Source: Candidatus Poribacteria bacterium
GTDB lineage: Bacteria; Abyssobacteria; SURF-5
Direction: 5' to 3'
Length of the DNA: 21,786 nt
Assembly (NCBI GenBank): GCA_016215705.1
Contig: JACRIR010000165.1
Coordinates: 1-21,786 of the forward strand
Within the stretch, counting starts at the first letter, position 1. Every line of letters starts with the position of its first letter. Of the stretch, positions 1 through 7,068 are shown piece by piece. The translations under genes and the position numbers were made by a program. The notes beneath the pieces are model-generated. The model made no database searches. It saw only the letters and a program-made list of their open reading frames with translations, and was not told the origin of the DNA.

Positions 1-184
1 ATAAAGCATGAGACCTCCGTGTATCTATCTTGGATTCCGGATTGAAAGAACAAACCGCAAAGAGTCGGAGATCCGAGGCTCAAGAGACGCTGATAGAAGC
101 AAAGGAGTCGGCCTCACGGATGTCATGAATCGTATCAGTTGGAGGTATGAAAAGCAAGATTCTGCGACATTCTCAATTGACGGT

Positions 185-214
185 TTGACTTGTCACGGAT
201 CGAGTTGCTAATAT
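185..214 (+). promoter_or_regulatory. Predicted sigma70-type promoter of the BON/secretin-N gene
   Basis: TTGACT (185-190) and TAATAT (209-214) are separated by 18 bp, a good match to the -35/-10 consensus. The start point would fall near 221, giving a leader of about 64 nt before the ATG at 285. The leader contains a GC-rich hairpin: TGCCGC at 240-245 pairs with GCGGCA at 260-265, with GAG/CTC inside. The promoter is inferred from consensus only. Bases 1-184 hold no gene that I can support. Confidence 0.5.
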
Positions 215-284
215 TGGCACAGGCGTATTTATTGCTCGCTGCCGCGGAGTAGCGCCTCGGCGGCAAAAGCAGAGGAAACTGTAA

Positions 285-1112
285 ATGGCTAAGGTGTTGT
301 CGCGGGATAAACCGGGTGCAAGAGCGCATCGTTTGAGGCGGCATGAAAACGCCGGAGCGCTCGCCGCCTGTTTCTTCGCTGTGCTGGTTTTTCTCTTTGT
401 GTGCGATGTTGCCGCCATCGCCTTGGACGATGCCTCCCCGAAGCCTTCAGCCGCCGCTGAAGGCGCGGAATCCATTATTACCAAAGAAGAGACCATTGAC
501 ACTCGAGTCGGTGAGAAGAGGCTGGTGCGAACCGGAGCAAAGATTCTGGATGTATCAGTAACGCGGCCCGATGTCGCGGAAGTGTTTGCCGCTGAGGCCC
601 AGGGAATGATTGTGAGCGCAAACTCGCCGGGCATAGGGAGGGCCATCGTGCGACTGAGTGACGGCGAGCGCATGGCCTACACGATTCGCGTGTACGTGGC
701 CGATCCTGAGAAGTTCGCGGCAGAACTGAGACAAGAAATCGGCGGCATACAGGGCATCAACATCGAGGTCGTCAAGGGCAGGATTCTTGTCGATGGAAGA
801 GTCTTAAGCCTGAATGATATGGATGCGATTGAGAGGGCCATCGGCGACAACCCTTCGATCACAAATCTTACCTCGCTCAGTTCGCGCAATGCCCGGATAC
901 TGTCCCGCGAGATAGAGAAGGAGTTCCGCGAATCCGGCATTTATGGCGCTCGTGTCGAGGTCCGAGGCAACAGGGTCACGCTTGTGGGCTCGCTGGGTTC
1001 CGAGTTACTAGTGAGGAAGGCTGAGCGGATTGCCTCAAGCTATACGACCAAATTTGACAATTTGATAAAGATTGCACAAGATTCGCAGGCCGGGAAAGCG
1101 CGCGCGAAATGA
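285..1112 (+). CDS. Secretin/CpaC N-terminal-domain protein with BON-like domains, no secretin barrel
   Basis: 275-residue exported or membrane-anchored protein. A hydrophobic segment at about residues 24-47 looks like a signal peptide or anchor. Residues 62-140 (VGEKRLVRTGAKILDVSV, then P-D-V-A-E-V and a YTIRVYV strand) match the pilus/secretin N-terminal domain found at the start of CpaC and related type II/III secretins. Residues 154-200 and 204-265 look like BON-type repeats (for example the V-x-G-N-R-V-T-L-V-G-S strand). A full CpaC continues for 200 or more residues into the secretin barrel; this protein stops before it, so it cannot form an outer-membrane channel by itself. AGAGGA at 271-276, 8 nt before the ATG, supports the start. 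It is the only plus-strand gene and is convergent with lpxK. A role with a pilus or secretion complex in the periplasm is inference; a stand-alone BON protein is the alternative. Confidence 0.75.
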   Translation: MAKVLSRDKPGARAHRLRRHENAGALAACFFAVLVFLFVCDVAAIALDDASPKPSAAAEGAESIITKEETIDTRVGEKRLVRTGAKILDVSVTRPDVAEVFAAEAQGMIVSANSPGIGRAIVRLSDGERMAYTIRVYVADPEKFAAELRQEIGGIQGINIEVVKGRILVDGRVLSLNDMDAIERAIGDNPSITNLTSLSSRNARILSREIEKEFRESGIYGARVEVRGNRVTLVGSLGSELLVRKAERIASSYTTKFDNLIKIAQDSQAGKARAK

Positions 1113-1155
1113 ACCGCGGACGCGAGAATCCTTTCCGCAAAATCCCGCCAGATTA

Positions 1156-2205
1156 TCACATCATCTCGAGCTCGATTTCGAGGAGTAGCGCGTTCTCCGG
1201 CGGCAGAGGCAGGATGTTGAGCCTGACTCCGTCCTTCTCGGTGGTGACCACATATTCGGCGCCGACTCGTTTGCGGACGGCTTGTATTCTCTCGACATCG
1301 GAGGGTCGGTACCAATAGTGGTCGTTGAACCTGAGTGATTCCACGACGTTTGCGCCGAGTCGCTCGACCGTTTTCTCAAATGCCTGCGGATTCCCGATAC
1401 TTGATAGCGCGATAACGCGCTTTCCTGAGAGACAGTCGCGGGGCATCTCCGTCTGTTCCTTCAGTTTGATCAGCCTTTTTGGGCAGTGCCTGCTTTTGAG
1501 TATCTGCGCGGCCGGGTTGATTCGGTCCAACACGCGGATGACGTGTTCGGAACTTGACTCGTCAGCGCGTGTCAGGAGGAAACAGGTTGCTCGCTTCAGC
1601 GCCGAAAGAGGCTCGCGCAAGAGGCCTCTAGGTAGAAGACGCCCATGTCCAAACGGCGCCGTGCAGTCGATGACCACAATGTCTTCGTCCCTCGCAAGAG
1701 CGACGTGCTGAAAACCGTCGTCGAGCACAATGACCTCTGCGCCGAACTTCTCGATGCCAAAGCGCGCGCCCTTTGCCCTGTCGCCGCACACCACAACCGG
1801 AACTCCCGGAAGCTTCCGCGCGATGAGAAAGGGCTCGTCTCCGGACTCCCGGGGTGAAAGGAGAATTCCAGAGTCGTCCGATACGGCCAGCGGTTCATCG
1901 GCCGGCGTCGTGCGGCCATAGCCTCGACTGAGCACGATCACGTTTCGGCGTTCCTCCGCAAAACGACGCGCAAAATATATCGCGGCCGGCGTTTTGCCGG
2001 CGCCGCCGGCCGTGATATTTCCGACGCTGACTACCCTGGCGTTCACCCTGCTCTGTCGCTTGAGGCCGATTCCGTATGTGGCCCGCCTTATCTCATATCC
2101 GAGACGATAAAGGCCGGAGAGGGCTGATAGCGCGGCCCGGCCGGCGGATGCGCCTATCCCCTTCTCCTCGCCCGAAATGATTCTCATGTAGAGTTCCCGA
2201 TTCAT
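1156..2205 (-). CDS. lpxK: Tetraacyldisaccharide 4'-kinase (lipid A kinase)
   Basis: LpxK phosphorylates the 4' position of the tetraacyldisaccharide 1-phosphate intermediate at the inner membrane, giving lipid IVA. At 349 residues it has the usual family length. The P-loop is seen at about residues 61-73 (VGNITAGGAGKTP), followed by the L-S-R-G-Y-G-R motif at 92-98 and the D-D-G-F-Q-H motif at 162-167. An N-terminal hydrophobic/amphipathic segment (residues 22-45) would seat it on the membrane. The ATG at 2205 has no clear ribosome binding site; a second Met (residue 7, 2187) has GGGAA about 6-7 nt upstream and may be the real start. It follows dprA after 84 nt that contain a palindromic repeat. 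No other lpx gene is in the window. Its presence is the main evidence for a lipopolysaccharide-bearing outer membrane. Confidence 0.96.
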   Translation of the reverse strand: MNRELYMRIISGEEKGIGASAGRAALSALSGLYRLGYEIRRATYGIGLKRQSRVNARVVSVGNITAGGAGKTPAAIYFARRFAEERRNVIVLSRGYGRTTPADEPLAVSDDSGILLSPRESGDEPFLIARKLPGVPVVVCGDRAKGARFGIEKFGAEVIVLDDGFQHVALARDEDIVVIDCTAPFGHGRLLPRGLLREPLSALKRATCFLLTRADESSSEHVIRVLDRINPAAQILKSRHCPKRLIKLKEQTEMPRDCLSGKRVIALSSIGNPQAFEKTVERLGANVVESLRFNDHYWYRPSDVERIQAVRKRVGAEYVVTTEKDGVRLNILPLPPENALLLEIELEMM

Positions 2206-2235
2206 GAAGGTATAGAAGAAGGATTTCTGATTCCC

Positions 2236-2260
2236 TGTGCGAATGAATTCGCGCCTACAG
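2236..2260 (+). repeat. GAATTC-centred palindromic repeat, copy 1
   Basis: The segment reads TGTGCGAATGAATTCGCGCC and then TACAG. Similar short palindrome-like sequences occur at 6009-6035 and 13944-13963. All three lie in intergenic spacers; this one is between dprA and lpxK. Function unknown; probably a dispersed REP-like sequence. Confidence 0.45.
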
Positions 2261-2289
2261 CAGGTTCCTCCGGCCGGGCCGGAGAATCG

Positions 2290-3402
2290 TTACACCCGGC
2301 GGATGAAAAGCTTGCCCGGCAGTTGCTGTATCAATCCCCTAATCTCGAGCGTCACGAGCGAACTTGCCGTTTGCGAAGCGGTCAGGTCGCACGTTTCTCC
2401 TATTTCGTCTATGTGGGAGGGTGTCATCGAGAGGAAGTTGAAGACCTTCTTCTCGTTCGGCGACATGGGCGCGGGGGTCCGTACTTCCTCTTCCACATGG
2501 TCTTCACGCCCGGTCATCTGTATACCGACGAGATTACGCTCGACTTCCTCTATGATATCGTAGATGTTCTCGACGAGTTTCGCGCCATCCTTGATGAGTT
2601 TGTGGCAGCCTTCGCTATATGGTGAAAAAATGTTTCCCGGAATCGCAAAGACCTCTCTCCCCTGATCGAGCGCGTGTCTTACCGTAATCAGCGCGCCACT
2701 CTTGCGCGGCGCCTCGATCACCAGCGTCCCGAGCGAAAGCCCGCTGACGATGCGGTTGCGCATGGGGAAAAAACGAGCATCGGGCTGGGTTCCCATGGGA
2801 AATTCCGAAATGAGGGCGCCGGAAGACGGAATCTGGTCGTAAATCTTCTGGTTGGCCTTCGGATAAACCACGTCTACACCCGAGCCGAGAACGGCGATCG
2901 TGCGCCCGCCTCCGGCGAGAGCTCCCTTATGGGCTGCGGCATCGACCCCGTAAGCGAGCCCGCTCACGATGCAAAAGCCCATTCGCCCGAGGTCTTCCGC
3001 GAACTTCGCGGCCGCCATCTTGCCGTAGTGAGTGGCCCTCCTCGAACCGACGATGCTGATCGCGTTGGCGTCACCCGGGACAAGGGCGCCTTTCACGTAG
3101 ATGATCGGCGGCGGATCGGGAATGGTCTTCAAACGTTCCGGATAATCAGGGTTGCCGAAAGTGATGACTTCGACGCCGTTCTTCTCGATGAGTTGAAGGG
3201 TCTTGTGAAGCTCGACTTTGCATCCGGCCGTAATCGCCTCGATGACCGAGCCGTTGATCTCGGGCACTTTGCGCAACATGGAAGCTGAAGCATCAAGGGC
3301 GCACCTTGCACTGCTGAAGTGGTCAATCAGTCTGAAAAAGGTCTTCGGGCCTACGCCGGGAACAAGGCTGAGTTCCAACCAGTCGAGGATTTCATCTCTC
3401 AT
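2290..3402 (-). CDS. dprA: DNA processing protein DprA (Smf)
   Basis: DprA binds incoming single-stranded DNA during natural transformation and loads RecA. Numbered from the ATG at 3402, the 370-residue protein has a helix-hairpin-helix/SAM-like N-terminus (residues 10-60, LSLVPGVGPKT), a Rossmann DprA core (GSRRATHYG at 119-127, SGLAYGVDAAAH at 147-158, VLGSGVDVVYP at 171-181, then a R-F-P-M-R-N-R-I motif), and a C-terminal winged helix (about 305-370). The frame is open 22 codons further upstream (ATG at 3468), but that extension reads through a near-consensus promoter and is not family-like, so I chose the internal ATG. No ribosome binding site is seen at 3402; the predicted promoter would give an almost leaderless mRNA. 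No comEC or comF is nearby; pilT lies directly upstream. Its presence alone does not prove competence. Confidence 0.95.
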   Translation of the reverse strand: MRDEILDWLELSLVPGVGPKTFFRLIDHFSSARCALDASASMLRKVPEINGSVIEAITAGCKVELHKTLQLIEKNGVEVITFGNPDYPERLKTIPDPPPIIYVKGALVPGDANAISIVGSRRATHYGKMAAAKFAEDLGRMGFCIVSGLAYGVDAAAHKGALAGGGRTIAVLGSGVDVVYPKANQKIYDQIPSSGALISEFPMGTQPDARFFPMRNRIVSGLSLGTLVIEAPRKSGALITVRHALDQGREVFAIPGNIFSPYSEGCHKLIKDGAKLVENIYDIIEEVERNLVGIQMTGREDHVEEEVRTPAPMSPNEKKVFNFLSMTPSHIDEIGETCDLTASQTASSLVTLEIRGLIQQLPGKLFIRRV

Positions 3403-3411
3403 AATGCAGGG

Positions 3412-3441
3412 ATTATACAGGAAAGGACGCGCCAACTCCAA
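3412..3441 (-). promoter_or_regulatory. Predicted dprA promoter
   Basis: On the minus strand, TTGGAG (3441-3436) and a perfect TATAAT (3417-3412) are 18 bp apart. Only 9 bp lie between the -10 box and the ATG at 3402, so transcription would start within a few nucleotides of the start codon. Confidence 0.5.
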
Positions 3442-3488
3442 CGTCAACGGAAGGCGCATGGAATCCATCGACTAGCCGCGCTCATTCG

Positions 3489-3513
3489 GGGACACCATGC
3501 GGCATGGTGTCCC
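3489..3513 (+). repeat. GGGGACA-type palindrome, copy 1
   Basis: Perfect 12-bp arms GGGACACCATGC (3489-3500) and GCATGGTGTCCC (3502-3513) flank one central G. It sits between pilT and dprA, with no T-run on either strand, so it is a poor terminator. It shares its arms with the hairpin at 5881-5923 and the core at 16722-16748. Confidence 0.75.
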
Positions 3514-3548
3514 GGAACAAGCTCTCACGTGCGGATGGACGATGAGGA

Positions 3549-4616
3549 TCAGATAAGGCCGCGCAATCTGAGGGAGAGGTCCTTCGGGCTCGTAGCGAAC
3601 TTCAGCGCCGTTTCCTCGGATACCTCCTCGGCCTCCCAAAGTTCATAGAGATGTTGGTCGAACGTCTGCATTCCGTAGGTCTCACGGCCTTCTTTCATCA
3701 AGGAGAGGATTTGTGATGCGTCGGCAGCCATTTTTATCCGCTCTTTGACGAGAAGAGTGGCTATCAGGACCTCGACGGCCGCGATTCTTCCGGCTCCGGA
3801 CTTGCGGGGAACGAGTCTCTGGGAGACGATTGCTTTCAAACAGTTGGCAAACTGGTTGCGCACCTGCAAGTGCTGCGAGGGCGGGAAGAAATCGGTGATC
3901 CGGTAGACCGTGTCGATGGCGTCGGGCGTATGCAGAGTCGAGAGGACCAAGTGGCCCGTTTCCGCCGCCTGCATGGCCGCGAAGACGGTCTCAGCATCAC
4001 GCATTTCACCCAACATAATCACATCGGGGTCCTGGCGCACGACCGCGCGCATCGCATCAGAGAATGAGTTTGTGTCGATTCCAAGTTGGCGCTGCGTGAC
4101 CATTCCCTGCTTGTCGATATGGACGAACTCGATCGGGTCCTCAATAGTCACCATGTGCTTGGGGAAGTGGGTGTTTATGTACGTTATCATCGCGGCGAGC
4201 GTCGTGGATTTTCCGCTTCCGGTAGGCCCCGTGACCAACACCAACCCTCTTGGCGCCTTGCTGATTTCCTCGAGCACGAGCGGGAGTTTCAACTCACGCA
4301 CCGATGGGATTTCAAACGGGATCAGCCTGAAGACTATCCGCACGTTTCCCATTTCACGGCAGATATTCACGCGAAACCTTGACAACTCGGACACCGCATA
4401 CGATACGTCCAAATCACGGCGCTTTCTGAAGAGCTCCATTTCCTCGTCGGTGAGAATCTGCCGTATCACTTCATCAATATCTTTGCGCGTAAGTGGCGAA
4501 TAGTCGAGTCTTACCAGGCGGCCATCAAAGCGGATAATGGGAGGGTTGCCAGCCTTGAAATGGATATCGGAGCCGCATTGGCCGACCACGGTGTGGAGCA
4601 ACGCATGCAGGTTCAT
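3549..4616 (-). CDS. pilT: Type IV pilus retraction ATPase PilT
   Basis: PilT is the hexameric cytoplasmic ATPase that disassembles type IV pili and drives twitching and DNA uptake. The 355-residue length is typical. Seen in order: N-terminal PAS-like region (1-100, with SDIHFKAGNPP at 16-26), Walker A GPTGSGKST (130-138), Asp box ending TIEDPIEF (157-164), Walker B region DPDVIMLGEMRD (196-207), His box ETGHLVLSTLHT (219-230), and the PilT-type C-terminal G-M-Q-T-F-D-Q motif followed by a SLRLRGLI tail. The start is supported by AAAGGA 6 nt before the ATG. No pilB, pilC or pilin gene lies nearby; its neighbours are dusB (upstream, 171 nt gap) and dprA. PilU is the closest alternative, but the motifs fit PilT well. 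Confidence 0.95.
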   Translation of the reverse strand: MNLHALLHTVVGQCGSDIHFKAGNPPIIRFDGRLVRLDYSPLTRKDIDEVIRQILTDEEMELFRKRRDLDVSYAVSELSRFRVNICREMGNVRIVFRLIPFEIPSVRELKLPLVLEEISKAPRGLVLVTGPTGSGKSTTLAAMITYINTHFPKHMVTIEDPIEFVHIDKQGMVTQRQLGIDTNSFSDAMRAVVRQDPDVIMLGEMRDAETVFAAMQAAETGHLVLSTLHTPDAIDTVYRITDFFPPSQHLQVRNQFANCLKAIVSQRLVPRKSGAGRIAAVEVLIATLLVKERIKMAADASQILSLMKEGRETYGMQTFDQHLYELWEAEEVSEETALKFATSPKDLSLRLRGLI

Positions 4617-4742
4617 GGGTGGTCCTTTTGCCGGTCGTGGCAGTTGTTACTCGGCGCAAACGGAGAATCGGGAACATCCGACAATCCAACACTGCGAGGG
4701 CGCGATGCCGCTGCGGCGAGGCGCCCTGATAGAAGAACAACG

Positions 4743-4757
4743 AATCTCTTCGAGATT
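4743..4757 (-). terminator. Possible weak terminator hairpin after dusB
   Basis: AATCTC (4743-4748) and GAGATT (4752-4757) form a perfect 6-bp stem with a 3-nt loop, about 30 nt past the dusB stop. On the minus strand a mildly T-rich stretch (CGTTGTTCTTC) follows. The stem is short and lacks a GC clamp. Confidence 0.25.
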
Positions 4758-4787
4758 GCAGTTGTCGGACAAAAGTATTCTCCCTCT

Positions 4788-5792
4788 TCAGACTAGTGAG
4801 CAAGACTCGTGCCACTCCTTTTCCAGTCCCCGGCAGATTTCGACTATCTCGTCGATTGTGCCTGCATGATTTATCTTATCCCTTGTGGCCGCAGCGTTTT
4901 TAAGTCCTTTGATATACCATGCGGCGTGTTTTCGCATCCTGAGCGCCGCCCGTCCCCTTTCATCATGATTGGCCGACAACGTGCAGTGCTGCGCAAGAAT
5001 GCGCACCCTTTCATGGGGGGTCGGCTCCGGAGGCAAGGCCCCTGTTTCCAGGAATTGTGTTGTTCGGCTGAGAATCCAGGGATTACCTCTCGCCGCTCGA
5101 GCAACCATCACGAGGTCGCACCCTGTTTCATTCAGCATTCTTCCGGCGTCCTCCGGCGAGCACACGTCGCCGCTTCCGATGACCGGAACGTTCAGATTCT
5201 CTTTTAGCAGCCGGATCAGGCTCCAATCGGCGCGGCCGGAAAAACCTTGCGCCTTCGTGCGCGGATGAATGGCAATCGCCGACGCGCCGGCCTCAGTCAC
5301 TGCTTGCGCCACTTCGAGAGCATTTATTGAATTTGCGTCCCATCCGGAGCGCAACTTCACGGTTACGGGCAGGCCGGTTGCGCGCGCGGCGGCCCTGACG
5401 ATATCCGCCGCCAGTTTTGGAGTGCGCAAAAGGGATGCGCCCGACGCGTGGCCGGCCACTTTCGGAACGGGGCAGCCCATGTTGATATCGATGATGTCGA
5501 CGGGATAAGTATTGAGCATCCCGACGGCCCTGGCTATCGTCTCAGGGTCGCCTCCGAAAATTTGAACCGCCAGCGGACGTTCCACCGGGTCGGAGGCGAG
5601 CAGATCGAGCGTCCTTTGACTCCCGAGACACAATGCTTTTGCGCTGATGAGCGGGATGTACACAAGCGCTGCGCCAAAGGACTTTGCTATCAGCCTGAAC
5701 GCGAGATCGGTGATGCCGGCCATGGGAGCAAGAGCAACCTGACCGGCCACTCCGACCGGCCCTATTTTCGTCTCGACTTTATCCATTGTCAT
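4788..5792 (-). CDS. dusB: tRNA-dihydrouridine synthase (DusB type)
   Basis: FMN enzyme that reduces uridine to dihydrouridine in tRNA using NADPH. The 334-residue protein shows a TIM barrel with LAPMAGITD (21-29), the I-N-M-G-C-P motif with catalytic Cys107, VKLRSGWD (145-152), A-I-H-P-R-T-K-A-Q-G-F-S-G, PVIGSGDV and a G-N-P-W-I-L motif, followed by the helical tRNA-binding C-terminus. The motif usually written GRxxxGNPW begins with Ala here (ARAARGNPW). The start is ambiguous: ATG at 5792, or Met3 at 5786, which has a TTGGA box in front. It lies between a repeat-filled spacer after tsaD and a 171-nt gap before pilT, so it may be its own transcription unit. The subfamily call (DusB rather than DusA/C) rests on general similarity. 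Confidence 0.93.
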   Translation of the reverse strand: MTMDKVETKIGPVGVAGQVALAPMAGITDLAFRLIAKSFGAALVYIPLISAKALCLGSQRTLDLLASDPVERPLAVQIFGGDPETIARAVGMLNTYPVDIIDINMGCPVPKVAGHASGASLLRTPKLAADIVRAAARATGLPVTVKLRSGWDANSINALEVAQAVTEAGASAIAIHPRTKAQGFSGRADWSLIRLLKENLNVPVIGSGDVCSPEDAGRMLNETGCDLVMVARAARGNPWILSRTTQFLETGALPPEPTPHERVRILAQHCTLSANHDERGRAALRMRKHAAWYIKGLKNAAATRDKINHAGTIDEIVEICRGLEKEWHESCSLV

Positions 5793-5859
5793 TCCAAGAG
5801 AAAATCATTTATCGCTGATGCGTAGGGCGCGGCATGGCCGCAGCCAAACAGCACATATC

Positions 5860-5879
5860 GGGCGCGATGAATCGCGCCC
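5860..5879 (+). repeat. GGGCGCGAT palindrome
   Basis: Perfect 9-bp arms GGGCGCGAT (5860-5868) and ATCGCGCCC (5871-5879) with a 2-nt spacer, immediately left of the long hairpin at 5881-5923. Part of the 262-nt repeat-filled spacer between tsaD and dusB. Confidence 0.6.
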
Positions 5880-5880
5880 C

Positions 5881-5923
5881 AGAAAATCGGGGACACGATG
5901 TCGCATCGTGTCCCCGATTTTCT
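5881..5923 (+). repeat. Perfect 20-bp-arm hairpin of the GGGGACA family; possible bidirectional terminator
   Basis: The arms at 5881-5900 and 5904-5923 are exact reverse complements around a TCG loop. The stem carries AGAAAATC outside and GGGGACACGATG inside. Each 3' arm ends in GATTTTCT, so a transcript from either side would have a GC-rich stem followed by U residues. It lies 132 nt past the tsaD stop, so it could terminate the amidase-to-tsaD unit. It is also a repeat-family member, so termination may be incidental. Confidence 0.7.
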
Positions 5924-6008
5924 TCATTCATGTCTGAGGGACGCAATTCATCGCGCGCTTGAAAGAGCAAATTCATTCACACATGATAGAGCGAAGAATT
6001 TCATAAGA

Positions 6009-6035
6009 TTGCGCCAATGAATTCGGCGCTTACAG
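6009..6035 (+). repeat. GAATTC-centred palindromic repeat, copy 2
   Basis: TTGCGCCAATGAATTCGGCG followed by CTTACAG. GCGCC and GGCGC arms flank AATGAATTC. It resembles the copy at 2236-2260 (same ATGAATTC core and TACAG end). It lies 20 nt beyond the tsaD stop. Confidence 0.45.
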
Positions 6036-6054
6036 CCATATGTTCGGGAAAGCC

Positions 6055-7062
6055 TCAGTTGTCCGACAACCTCAAGTTCGGCGAAGCGTTGAGCGTCATG
6101 TCGGCCAGGTGGCCGCCAATGTATCTGTAATAGCCCGCCGAGGCTATCATCGCCGCGTTATCCAGAGTGAGATCGATCGGGGGCGCGAAAACCTCGCATC
6201 CCGCCCGTTCCCTGATAGCCTCTCTGAGCGCTCTATTCGCCATGACGCCGCCTGCCAGCGCCAACTGTTTTGCGCGCGTATCGACTACGGCGCGCCGCGC
6301 TTTTTCCGCAAGCACGTCGGCAATTGCGGCCTGGAAGCCGGCCGCTATATCGGGAATCCGTTCCGAGACGTCGCCGGTTTTCCTGAGGTCATCAAAACAA
6401 TATAGCACCGCCGTTTTGAGCCCGCTAAAGCTGAAATCAAGGCGGGAGTCACTTAGCATGGGACGGGGAAAAGCGAACGCCCGCCGGTTACCTTGAGCGG
6501 CGAGCCGTTCGATCACGGGTCCGCCGGGATATCCGAGACCCAGCATCTTTGCGACTTTGTCGAACGCTTCTCCTGCGGCGTCATCGCGGGTGCGTCCCAG
6601 AATCCGGTACTTGAACGATTCCCGGCATTCGATCAGATCGGTATGTCCGCCGGAGGCCACAAGCGCGACGAAGGGGAAGCGGAGACGGTCATCGACAATG
6701 ATGTTTGCATAGATGTGGCCTTCAAGGTGATGGACGGGGATGAGCGGCTTACGCCCGACGTAAGCCAACGATTTGGCGAAACTGACGCCGACAAGAAGAG
6801 AGCCCACCAACCCGGGCCCGGCCGTCACTGCAACCGCGTCGATCTGATCGAGAGAACATTGCGCCCTCGCAAGGGCAGAGCGAAGCAGGGGCGCTATGAC
6901 CCTGAGATGGGCCCTCGAGGCGAGTTCCGGAACAACTCCTCCGAAGCGGGCGTGGAGCGGAATTTGTGACGCCACTTCATTCGCAAGTATTCTCCGGCCG
7001 TTCTCTACAATGGCCACTCCGGTTTCGTCGCAGGATGTCTCGATCCCGAGTATCAGCATCAT
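6055..7062 (-). CDS. tsaD: tRNA N6-threonylcarbamoyladenosine (t6A) transferase TsaD
   Basis: TsaD transfers the threonylcarbamoyl group to A37 of ANN-decoding tRNAs, working with TsaB and TsaE in the cytoplasm. The 335-residue protein has the ASKHA fold: LGIETSCDET (5-14), PELASR followed by H (45-51), TAGPGLVGSLL (80-90), the metal-binding H-H-L-E-G-H motif (His112 and His116), SGGHT, and the C-terminal L-D-N-A-A-M-I-A with its metal-ligand Asp. Two Met codons stand at the start; AAGCGGA lies just upstream and the first begins only 6 nt after the stop of the deacetylase gene, so the two are co-transcribed. tsaB and tsaE are not in the window. Confidence 0.97.
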   Translation of the reverse strand: MMLILGIETSCDETGVAIVENGRRILANEVASQIPLHARFGGVVPELASRAHLRVIAPLLRSALARAQCSLDQIDAVAVTAGPGLVGSLLVGVSFAKSLAYVGRKPLIPVHHLEGHIYANIIVDDRLRFPFVALVASGGHTDLIECRESFKYRILGRTRDDAAGEAFDKVAKMLGLGYPGGPVIERLAAQGNRRAFAFPRPMLSDSRLDFSFSGLKTAVLYCFDDLRKTGDVSERIPDIAAGFQAAIADVLAEKARRAVVDTRAKQLALAGGVMANRALREAIRERAGCEVFAPPIDLTLDNAAMIASAGYYRYIGGHLADMTLNASPNLRLSDN

Positions 7063-7068
7063 TCCGCT

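Noticed and set aside
8-211. 67-codon plus-strand frame and a 13-codon frame at 148 at the left end
   Set aside because: No ribosome binding site at a workable distance, no recognisable protein, and the longer one runs through the predicted promoter of the next gene.
1117-1138. GCGGA/TCCGC hairpin between the convergent genes at the left end
   Set aside because: Five-bp stem with a 12-nt loop and no T-tract; too weak to call a terminator.
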